5,640 bases of DNA from Candidatus Poribacteria bacterium WGA-3G (lineage in GTDB: Bacteria > Poribacteria > WGA-4E > WGA-3G). The stretch's first letter is position 1; each line of letters opens with the position of its first letter. Made by a program: the position numbers and the translations under genes. Shown here piece by piece: positions 1 through 5,495 of this stretch. The stretch is from positions 1-5,640 of the forward strand of contig ASZN01000155.1 of assembly GCA_000406005.1 (NCBI GenBank), in the 5' to 3' direction. A model generated the notes under the pieces. It did not search any database and was not told the DNA's origin. It saw only the letters and a program-made list of their open reading frames with translations.

Positions 1-66
1 GCATTACCGCATGTTATGAAGGACGGTGGCATACCGGAACACAGACTAACAGTCTATGCTACATAA
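1..66 (+). CDS. possible C-terminal end of a gene entering from the left (partial, unidentified)
   Basis: Frame 1 is open from the left edge to a TAA at 64-66 and encodes 21 residues ending in PEHRLTVYAT. If real, it is the tail of a plus-strand gene that converges on the minus-strand gene ending at 119, leaving about 50 bases between the two stops. I do not recognise the residues. An open frame this short is expected by chance, and frame 3 also stays open to about position 80. The call rests only on plausible amino-acid composition and position, so treat it as a hint. Confidence 0.2.
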   Translation, partial: ALPHVMKDGGIPEHRLTVYAT

Positions 67-118
67 GAGGAAACCAATAAAATCAGAAATGGTATTAGAA
101 AATAGTCTATCGCATCGA

Positions 119-1894
119 CTACATGCCGAGTATCATTCCGAGGGTTTGAATGAGGGGCTTAAAATCACCGAGCGTGAGGAGCAATTTCGCGTCAATGCCG
201 TTGTCTTGTGCTTTGGCAGCCAAACTGATGCTGTAGGTTTCCGGTAGGTTCGTGAGCATACCCGTGAACATTTGTATCATTGCTGCTTCGTTTGGATCCA
301 TCTTTTCGATTATCGGCAACATGGTTTTAAACGCGGTAATCGGGGAAATTGTCAGAAAGATGTTGTTGTCAGTACCTAACCTTGCCGTCAGTTCTTGATA
401 ATTCGGATGCTCAGAGAATCTCTCGCCGTTTCCGGCTCTCCTCTCCAGAGCCGTTTGAATTAATTGAGGGTTGGTCCCCGTTGTGAAAAGGAGCTGCCCA
501 TCGTTAAAAGCGTAATACCAGTGCCATTCGGGCGGCATCTGATCAAAGGGATCAGAGGGTGTTACACCAAAAACTTCATTGGGATTGGGAAAGATATAAC
601 TTTTAATCTCAACCCCGTTGTGCGTTGTAGATGGACCTGCATAAGCATCTTTGTAGTTGAGTTTTTCCAAGAACATCTCATCCAGATAGTTTTTTGCGTG
701 CTGCGCGTCTTTTAGTTCATAAATAAAAAGATAATTCGGTAAAGTGCTATCCCCAAAACTGGTGGAGACACTCCACTGGTCCGCCAGAGATTCATAAAAA
801 CCCTTCACCTGTTCGAGAAGCCGTTCTCGCTTTTCTTGTTTGTTTTGAATTTTTTGTGGCGTAAAGTTTAACCAAGACGTGCTGATCTCAGTGAGCAGCT
901 TCGCGCTCCCTTGAAACGCAGCGTTCATAGTGGCACGCTCTGGAAGATCTCCGAGGTGCGTTAATTCGTCGGATACTTCTTCGAGGACGTTCCTAAACTC
1001 GCTATCCTTTTTGAATTCCATGGATGGCGTAATTAGTACGTCAGTCCCTTCTACTTGAAGCTTGGCATTTACAGACTGTAGTTGTGCAACAAACGCTATC
1101 TGTTCTCCGGATATATTTTTAAGCGAGGACTCTATTACCAAGGATAGTTGATCATTGTCTTTGAGGTTGTCTATCAGTGATTTCCATTCTTCTTCAATGG
1201 GTCCGTTGAGAGAAGCGGTAATGCCTTCAATATCAAAGCAGACACCTAACTGATCCGTTCCTTCTAAAATATCGGCAAGAAAAGTCTCGAAATTCGGATT
1301 TGCTGTGATAGCCTGCATCGCGCCGTTATGGGTATCAATAACGCTTTCACAGTCTTTTGGATGCGGTGAGAACACGAGGGTGTTGTCCAAAATAGCGAAA
1401 CTGTTACCATCTCCGTTGGTCTGCCAATAGTTTACGCCTTTGTATTCTGTCGGGGCACTTCCGCCTGTTTCCGATTCAATGACCTGCTTCATTGCCGCGG
1501 TATCTGTCAGATGGATAGCGGCAGAGAGACGCAGCGGATTCAAACGGGTAATGAAGATTGCGAAATCTCGGTTCACATCCACCCCGATGGCTTCAAAATC
1601 GGCTAAACTCTCAAAATTAGCACCGAGGGTACCTGCTAAAATTGGCGCGAGCATCTCTGGTGCCCCGGCTCGCGCTGAAAGGTCTGTGAACAGCGCGTTA
1701 ATCCTATTATCCAATTCAAGTAAGTTGGGACAATAGATAATGCCCAATGTTTTTTCTGGGATTAGCTGCAGAACACTGTCGCTTGAAACAGCATCAGTTG
1801 GAGGTGCTTTTTTTACGACTTGATCCGCCGCTGCGACGCTCAGAAAGACAAATAGAAGCGTTGTGAGTGGTAAAGATAAAAATCTGTTAATCAT
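119..1894 (-). CDS. exported DUF3352-like protein with an internal duplication
   Basis: This is a 591-residue protein of unknown function. Residues 1-23 form a signal peptide: one Arg at position 4, a hydrophobic core around LPLTTLLFVFLSV, and an Ala-Ala-Ala/Asp cleavage site. There is no lipobox cysteine, so a soluble extracytoplasmic protein is expected. The rest resembles DUF3352-type proteins of uncultured bacteria; this is family recognition by eye, not a search. Two similar halves are visible. Residues about 128-209 contain YKGVNYW, then LVFSPHPKDCESVID and NPNFETFLADI. Residues about 393-506 contain HNGVEIKSY, then LLFTTGTNPQLIQTALE and HPNYQELTARL. No catalytic motif is apparent. The ATG at 1894 is chosen because AAGGAG lies 6 bases upstream and the signal peptide begins there. 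It follows the sigma-fusion gene by 69 bases on the same strand with no terminator seen, so cotranscription is likely. An accessory or reporter role for the propeller sensor is inference. Confidence 0.85.
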   Translation of the reverse strand: MINRFLSLPLTTLLFVFLSVAAADQVVKKAPPTDAVSSDSVLQLIPEKTLGIIYCPNLLELDNRINALFTDLSARAGAPEMLAPILAGTLGANFESLADFEAIGVDVNRDFAIFITRLNPLRLSAAIHLTDTAAMKQVIESETGGSAPTEYKGVNYWQTNGDGNSFAILDNTLVFSPHPKDCESVIDTHNGAMQAITANPNFETFLADILEGTDQLGVCFDIEGITASLNGPIEEEWKSLIDNLKDNDQLSLVIESSLKNISGEQIAFVAQLQSVNAKLQVEGTDVLITPSMEFKKDSEFRNVLEEVSDELTHLGDLPERATMNAAFQGSAKLLTEISTSWLNFTPQKIQNKQEKRERLLEQVKGFYESLADQWSVSTSFGDSTLPNYLFIYELKDAQHAKNYLDEMFLEKLNYKDAYAGPSTTHNGVEIKSYIFPNPNEVFGVTPSDPFDQMPPEWHWYYAFNDGQLLFTTGTNPQLIQTALERRAGNGERFSEHPNYQELTARLGTDNNIFLTISPITAFKTMLPIIEKMDPNEAAMIQMFTGMLTNLPETYSISLAAKAQDNGIDAKLLLTLGDFKPLIQTLGMILGM

Positions 1895-1900
1895 TGCTTT

Positions 1901-1911
1901 CTCCTTAGGAG
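1901..1911 (-). promoter_or_regulatory. ribosome binding site inside a small palindrome
   Basis: On the minus strand the sequence before the ATG at 1894 reads CCTCCTAAGGAGAAAGCA. AAGGAG is a strong Shine-Dalgarno sequence with 6 bases between GGAG and the ATG. The preceding CTCC can pair with GGAG across a three-base UAA loop, so the site forms an 11-base odd palindrome. It fixes the start of the DUF3352-like gene. Self-occlusion is possible, but the stem is only 4 bp. Confidence 0.7.
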
Positions 1912-1963
1912 GGTGTGTCTATGCCTGATTTAGGGTGTTGATTGTGATGAATGTGGTATGGCG

Positions 1964-4894
1964 TTAACCACTTTCGTTTTCAAGCGAGATGTGAAACATC
2001 CCGTGCCTGTTGGTAATAATGTAAAGTTTATCGTTGGCGAAAACAAGTTCTCGGATGCCATTAGGCACTTCTGGGGAAACCTTTTTCCATGTGCCACGAT
2101 TATCCAAACGATAAGCACCGGTGCTACACACCCCGTAAAGTGTAGCATCATCAACGGCGAGACTCACAACGACGAGACGCTCGCCTTCGCTGTCAGTGAG
2201 CACGCGCCAGTGTTCGCCAGTTTGCGACGTTAAGACACCTTTGTCGGTTGAAACATAAACCGCCGAACCGATAAAAATAATCTCTTTGAAACGTTTAAAT
2301 TGAAGCGGTAAGTTTGGTGTAAGGTCTTTCCAATTGGTCCCTTCATCAAACGATTGAAAGAGTTTACCGTCCCGTTTACCGACATAGACGGTTTCCCCGG
2401 AAGCTGCCACCTGGAACCCCCTGCGGCTGTTGTTAGGTTGTTTTCCAGTATCGGTGATTCCTGTCCTGCGCCACTTCCATGTGCCGGGTTTACATTTGAA
2501 AAGTTCCCGTCTGTACTCAATGTAGAACGTCTTATCGCTGACTGCGAGTTCCCCGAGCGTTACCTCACCTGCCAATAGATCTTTTGACTCAAGTTCTTCA
2601 TCAAGTTCAAGAATGGGAACGCCTTTCACTGGACTGAGTGTATTGCCATCAGCAGACAGACGGAAAATGCGCATTTTGCTTTTTCGTGTTGTAGGTGAAC
2701 CCAAAAAACGCGGTCGCCATTTTTCAAGGAAAATCCCATAAGGATTCCCTGCATCGACAACTAACTTCTGATTGGGGAAATACGGGTCGCGCGGCGTGTT
2801 CAGACCGGCTTTGAAATTGACAGGTGCCCACGACTCGCCACTGTCGGTGGATTTCACGATTTTCTGATCGTTATGCACATAGAGCGCGTTTTTGAAGGCG
2901 ACTAAACTCCGCATGCGGGTGCCTATCATTCCCGGCATAAACGGGTGCCACGATTCACCGCCATCGGTCGTCCGATAGACGCTATATTCACCTGCGTAAA
3001 AGGTATTGTCGTTGATGCCTGTAGTTGGTGTGTAACTTGGGATATACGGAATTTTGCCGAGGGCTGTCCACGTTTGCCCACCATCTCTTGAACGCATTCC
3101 ATGGATGCTAGACGCTGCTAAAACCGTCTCACCGGCAGCGATAAGGTTGATATCTATCGCTTGCTGCATGGAGAAAGGTACGTTCTTAGGTGTGATTTCG
3201 GACCACGAATTTCCCAGGTCGGTTGAACGGAAAAGCGTCCAACGGGTTTTGCCGCTTGTGATTGATGCTAAGTGGGCCTTGACTTCGGGATCATCTATCT
3301 TGAGTTCGGCTGGTTTTATCTTCATCCGTGAATAATCGTGGCACGCTGCCACATAGAGGTTGTTTTCAGAGACTGCCAAGGCGGTAAAGGAATCGAAACG
3401 GTTGGGCGGTGCTATCGGCAATTTTTTCCATTTGTCCGAATGAAGCCGGTAGAGTTCAAGGTCCGTAAGCGCAAACACGGTATTGCCAATAGATATAACC
3501 GTGGTAATTTTTTTCTCTGCTGCTGCCTCGTCAAAGTTAAAGCCGTCGTTAAACGCTGTCCACTGTTTGCCGGCATCCGTGGAGCGGAAAATGCCTTTTT
3601 TGTCAGTGGCCAGGTAGAACGCTTCGTCTGTTAGTATCAACCCTTTCGCCTTACCTTCTGGACGGCTCCCGAGAGGATTCCACGTCTCGCCACGATCCGT
3701 TGAAGCGAGCAACTCTTTAGTAGAGATAGTGTAGAGCGTATTACCGCGTTCTGCCATCGGCATCGGATAGAGTTGCCCATTCGTTGCAGTCGCATTAACG
3801 AGTGTCCATGCCGCTGCATTGGGTGCCAATCTGTAGATACCGATCGGTGAAGTGGCGTAGACTTCTCCGTTGGAACTTGCCAGTAAACCTAAGATAGAAA
3901 CGCCTGCTGGACCGTTCGCTTGCCGCCACTGTAGTTTTGTTTCTGTCCTTTCTTCTGTCTCCACTTCCGCTGCGGCGAATAGTACCGGTTCCGAAAGTTG
4001 CGGACCCGTACCGATATTTTTACCGGTGGTATCGAAACGTCCGGCTTGGTTGCGTAAGTCCCGTTTCGCTTGTGTGTCAAGAACGATCGGTGCATCAATG
4101 ATTTCAACGGTGGTTTCCGATTGCGCGTTCAAACTGTAGGGTTTCTGAAAACGGGAAAGGTATTGAGAACCGACACCCATTATGAGGAAGATAAGGATCG
4201 CTGTTGCTGCAGAAACTGCCCACGGCACGATCGGTTTGCTACTTGATGGGGCAATCGGTTTGATGTTAGCAACCTGCCGCAGGATGCTCTCAGTGAAGTT
4301 GGCAGGTAATTGCACGCTGCCGAGGGTTTCGCGAATCATATTTTCTTGCTCCTTTAGACGGTTCCGTGCGCGTTGGAGACGACTCTTAACTGTATTTGCG
4401 GACACACCTAAGAACTCGCCGATCGCCTGACATGTCATTTCGCCGAGATAGTGAAGTGTCATAACCGTGCGTTCGCTCTCCGGTAGTGTTTCAAGGAGGG
4501 CTTTGACGATTTCACGGTGATGTTCAGTCGCCTCGGCTTCACGGTGTTCCGATTCATAATTAGCATAAGACGATTTTTCGATTTCTTCCAGCGGTGTGGT
4601 TTCTATTGATTGTTGATGGATTGCCGGTTTGTTTCTTTGGATCCAGTTAAGACATAGGCGATTTGCAATCACATAAAGCCACCCATCAAATAGTTTCGGG
4701 TTCTTTAGCGTTGAAAGCTTTTTATACACTTGGAGGAAAGTGTCTTGGGTAATTTCTTCAGCAATGTGAAAATCCCCGACTTTCCGCCAGATCAAGGCGT
4801 GAACACGTCTTTGATATTTTTGGACTAAGACGCTGAATGCCTCATCGTCGCCTGACAGAATCCTGTGAATCAATTCGACGTTATCTCTTACCAT
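1964..4894 (-). CDS. ECF-type sigma factor fused through a membrane helix to an Asp-box beta-propeller
   Basis: This is a 976-residue single chain. Residues 1-185 are a complete ECF sigma factor. Region 2 is about 12-88 and includes AEEITQDTFLQVYKKL and FDGWLYVIANRLCLNWI. Region 4 is about 137-182, with the helix-turn-helix CQAIGEFLGVSANTVKSRLQRA. A linker (about 186-221, containing PANFTESILRQVANIKP) leads to one membrane helix at about 222-245 (PWAVSAATAILIFLIMGVGS). With the sigma part necessarily cytoplasmic, residues 246-976 should lie outside the membrane. Residues about 330-976 form a propeller with canonical Asp-boxes (S/T-x-D-x-G-x-x-W) ending at Trp 405, 445, 564, 609, 649, 689 and 855. 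Degenerate versions end at Trp 363, 489, 806, 896 and 936. The spacing of about 40 residues suggests roughly 14 blades, perhaps two seven-bladed propellers as in GH74-type or sortilin/YCF48-like proteins. Typical ECF factors are about 160-220 residues, so about 750 residues are added here. The ATG at 4894 has GGAG 8 bases upstream. No frameshift is seen. The inferred role is a membrane-tethered sigma factor controlled by an extracytoplasmic ligand or by proteolysis. Confidence 0.92.
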   Translation of the reverse strand: MVRDNVELIHRILSGDDEAFSVLVQKYQRRVHALIWRKVGDFHIAEEITQDTFLQVYKKLSTLKNPKLFDGWLYVIANRLCLNWIQRNKPAIHQQSIETTPLEEIEKSSYANYESEHREAEATEHHREIVKALLETLPESERTVMTLHYLGEMTCQAIGEFLGVSANTVKSRLQRARNRLKEQENMIRETLGSVQLPANFTESILRQVANIKPIAPSSSKPIVPWAVSAATAILIFLIMGVGSQYLSRFQKPYSLNAQSETTVEIIDAPIVLDTQAKRDLRNQAGRFDTTGKNIGTGPQLSEPVLFAAAEVETEERTETKLQWRQANGPAGVSILGLLASSNGEVYATSPIGIYRLAPNAAAWTLVNATATNGQLYPMPMAERGNTLYTISTKELLASTDRGETWNPLGSRPEGKAKGLILTDEAFYLATDKKGIFRSTDAGKQWTAFNDGFNFDEAAAEKKITTVISIGNTVFALTDLELYRLHSDKWKKLPIAPPNRFDSFTALAVSENNLYVAACHDYSRMKIKPAELKIDDPEVKAHLASITSGKTRWTLFRSTDLGNSWSEITPKNVPFSMQQAIDINLIAAGETVLAASSIHGMRSRDGGQTWTALGKIPYIPSYTPTTGINDNTFYAGEYSVYRTTDGGESWHPFMPGMIGTRMRSLVAFKNALYVHNDQKIVKSTDSGESWAPVNFKAGLNTPRDPYFPNQKLVVDAGNPYGIFLEKWRPRFLGSPTTRKSKMRIFRLSADGNTLSPVKGVPILELDEELESKDLLAGEVTLGELAVSDKTFYIEYRRELFKCKPGTWKWRRTGITDTGKQPNNSRRGFQVAASGETVYVGKRDGKLFQSFDEGTNWKDLTPNLPLQFKRFKEIIFIGSAVYVSTDKGVLTSQTGEHWRVLTDSEGERLVVVSLAVDDATLYGVCSTGAYRLDNRGTWKKVSPEVPNGIRELVFANDKLYIITNRHGMFHISLENESG
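1967..3907 (-). repeat. Asp-box propeller repeats within the fusion protein
   Basis: This segment encodes residues about 330-976. Motifs read along the protein are STDRGETW (398), STDAGKQW (438), STDLGNSW (557), SRDGGQTW (602), TTDGGESW (642), STDSGESW (682) and SFDEGTNW (848), plus a degenerate TSQTGEHW (889). Neighbouring motifs are 40-45 residues apart. The larger gaps of 119 and 166 residues are near multiples of 40 and contain tryptophans at repeat-like positions. Asp-boxes sit in turns of beta-propeller blades in sialidases, sortilin/Vps10, GH74 and YCF48-like proteins. They mark the fold, not an enzyme activity. Confidence 0.85.
4172..4231 (-). other. transmembrane helix between the sigma and propeller domains
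   Basis: Codons for residues about 222-241 give a run rich in Ala, Ile, Leu and Phe, with no charged residues from Val 223 to Gly 242. It is preceded by Lys 213 and Lys 220 and followed by Ser, Arg and Lys at 247-251. It is the only segment of the chain hydrophobic and long enough to span a membrane. It places the sigma domain inside and the propeller outside. Confidence 0.85.
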
Positions 4895-4902
4895 TTGGAA
4901 TT

Positions 4903-4906
4903 CTCC
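4903..4906 (-). promoter_or_regulatory. ribosome binding site of the sigma-fusion gene
   Basis: The minus strand reads TATGGAGAATTCCAA just before the ATG at 4894. GGAG lies 8 bases from the start, a normal distance. It supports this start over later in-frame ATGs because the conserved sigma region 2 begins only about ten residues in. Confidence 0.7.
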
Positions 4907-4936
4907 ATAGTTTCAGGACGGTTACGAATATGAATT

Positions 4937-4948
4937 TACGATATCGTA
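4937..4948. promoter_or_regulatory. perfect 12-bp palindrome in the sigma-gene leader
   Basis: TACGATATCGTA is its own reverse complement. It lies about 43 bases upstream of the start codon and about 18-30 bases downstream of the predicted transcription start. A dimeric DNA-binding protein could use it as an operator. Chance occurrence in A/T-rich DNA is also possible. Confidence 0.35.
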
Positions 4949-4972
4949 CTGCTCTTTAAAGTTAAAGACACA

Positions 4973-5000
4973 ATTATAGAGCCGGACGGTTGCATAACAC
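4973..5000 (-). promoter_or_regulatory. probable promoter of the sigma-fusion/DUF3352 operon
   Basis: On the minus strand a perfect TATAAT (-10) occupies 4978 to 4973. The best -35 partner is GTGTTA at 5000 to 4995, with a 16-base spacer and only 3 of 6 matches to TTGACA. Transcription would start near 4966, giving a leader of about 70 bases. An A/T-tract lies just upstream of the -35 (5002-5020). Reading is by inspection; a sigma-specific promoter recognised by the encoded ECF factor itself was not found. Confidence 0.5.
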
Positions 5001-5029
5001 GAAAAAAAAACGATTTTTTTAGTTTTCGT
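4999..5029. repeat. A/T-tract imperfect palindrome upstream of the sigma promoter
   Basis: ACGAAAA at 4999-5005 and TTTTCGT at 5023-5029 are inverted repeats. Between them a run of nine A (5002-5010), then CGA, then seven T (5014-5020) can also pair. On the minus strand this gives an A-run then a T-run directly upstream of the predicted -35, which resembles an UP element or a bent-DNA tract. It lacks the GC-rich stem of an intrinsic terminator. Confidence 0.45.
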
Positions 5030-5081
5030 ATGGTTAATTTTGATGATCCAGGCATTTTGTAGCGCAAACTTTTAGTTTTCG
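5017..5081 (+). repeat. 12-bp direct repeat TTTTAGTTTTCG
   Basis: TTTTAGTTTTCG occurs exactly at 5017-5028 and again at 5070-5081, 53 bases apart. The second copy overlaps the small palindrome AAACTTTTAGTTT at 5066-5078. The sequence is low in complexity, so this may be a decayed intergenic repeat or chance. Confidence 0.4.
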
Positions 5082-5131
5082 GTATTTTCCGGCACAATCT
5101 AACAGGTGATGCTACAAGGTGGCAACTTGCG

Positions 5132-5247
5132 TTATAGTAAAGCCCGAAGATATGTGGACACTTTAGAGAACATAAACCCATCTTGCAGGCGGGGTTTGGA
5201 ACCCCGCCAATCTTTGGGTGTCCAATTAATTGTGGGCTTTACTATAA
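5132..5247. mobile_element. MITE-like 116-bp element with perfect 14-bp terminal inverted repeats
   Basis: TTATAGTAAAGCCC at 5132-5145 is the exact reverse complement of GGGCTTTACTATAA at 5234-5247. Inside are GGACAC (5156-5161) paired with GTGTCC (5218-5223), and a central perfect 9-bp hairpin, GGCGGGGTT (5188-5196), loop TGG, AACCCCGCC (5200-5208). The whole can fold as one long nested hairpin. It encodes no credible protein and has the size of a non-autonomous miniature element. The T/A-rich outer ends would suit an enzyme duplicating a TA target (Tc1/mariner or IS630 type), but this is inference. Alternatives are a structured RNA or a REP/BIME-like repeat. Both outer ends also contain TATA-like -10 sequences. 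Confidence 0.65.
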
Positions 5248-5295
5248 TATATTATGTTCGCGTAGCAAAAACATCAAGTCTTTTTCATCAATCTT

Positions 5296-5338
5296 CGGGC
5301 AGGAGACCCCGCTGCTTTAGCTCGGGGAGGAATGCCCG
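5296..5338 (+). repeat. IS200/IS605-type end hairpin (possible omega-RNA-like scaffold)
   Basis: The outer stem CGGGCA (5296-5301) pairs with TGCCCG (5333-5338). The inner stem CCCCG (5307-5311) pairs with CGGGG (5323-5327). The two stems are separated by the symmetric internal loop GGAGA/AGGAA, and the apical loop contains GCTTTAGC. A CCCC...CTTTAG...GGGG hairpin is the typical subterminal fold at ends of IS200/IS605 elements, where TnpA binds it. A similar fold closes the 3' end of TnpB guide RNAs. Its position before tnpB favours the left end; a relic right end of an older copy is the alternative. Confidence 0.55.
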
Positions 5339-5363
5339 CTCCTGTATTGTGTCGAAAAAAGGT

Positions 5364-5392
5364 TTGAAACTCTATCAAAAATGCTGTATAAT
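5364..5392 (+). promoter_or_regulatory. sigma-70 promoter driving tnpB
   Basis: TTGAAA (5364-5369) and TATAAT (5387-5392) are separated by exactly 17 bases. The -10 is perfect and the -35 matches 4 of 6 consensus positions. Transcription would start near 5399, about 97 bases before the tnpB ATG and just before the leader hairpins. Confidence 0.75.
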
Positions 5393-5406
5393 GATAGTAT
5401 CACGTT

Positions 5407-5471
5407 GGAAACCGACATGAACAGCGTCACTGCTTAGTGGCGTGTCGGTTTCCTACCCACTGTTGAGGGGT
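5407..5471 (+). promoter_or_regulatory. structured 5' leader with two hairpins before tnpB
   Basis: GGAAACCGACA (5407-5417) pairs perfectly with TGTCGGTTTCC (5443-5453). Stacked inside it, CGTCACT (5425-5431) pairs with AGTGGCG (5436-5442) through one G-U and a GCTT loop. This leaves a single 7-base bulge, TGAACAG, on the left. A second hairpin follows at 5455-5471, with ACCC and CT pairing with AG and GGGT around a GTTG loop and one bulged A. It covers the GAGGGG purine run. The hairpins begin within about 10 bases of the predicted transcription start. A role in transposase expression control or in element-end recognition is inference. Confidence 0.55.
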
Positions 5472-5495
5472 TAAAGGCGTGATACGTGAAAACCG

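Noticed and set aside
43..55. AGACT-AAC-AGTCT hairpin as a terminator after the DUF3352-like gene
   Set aside because: The stem is only 5 bp, not GC-rich, and no T-run follows it on either strand.
1958..4430. Several plus-strand open frames of 74-98 codons inside the sigma-fusion gene
   Set aside because: They lie antisense to a 976-codon gene with clear domain motifs throughout and show no motifs of their own.
4999..5029. Intrinsic terminator at the A-run/T-run palindrome
   Set aside because: The stem is almost entirely A:T with no GC core, and no gene is seen that would end there.
4936..5181. An 81-codon minus-strand open frame upstream of the sigma gene
   Set aside because: It spans the predicted promoter, the A/T-tract and part of the MITE-like element, and its Lys/Phe runs come from poly-A/T. 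No family resemblance.
5188..5208. The central GGCGGGGTT/AACCCCGCC hairpin as an intrinsic terminator
   Set aside because: The stem is strong but no T-run follows it on either strand, and it is symmetric within the larger inverted-repeat element.
5106..5420. A 104-codon plus-strand open frame
   Set aside because: It runs through the MITE-like inverted repeats, the IS-type hairpin and the tnpB promoter, so its product would be a translation of repeat DNA. No ribosome site or recognisable motif is present.
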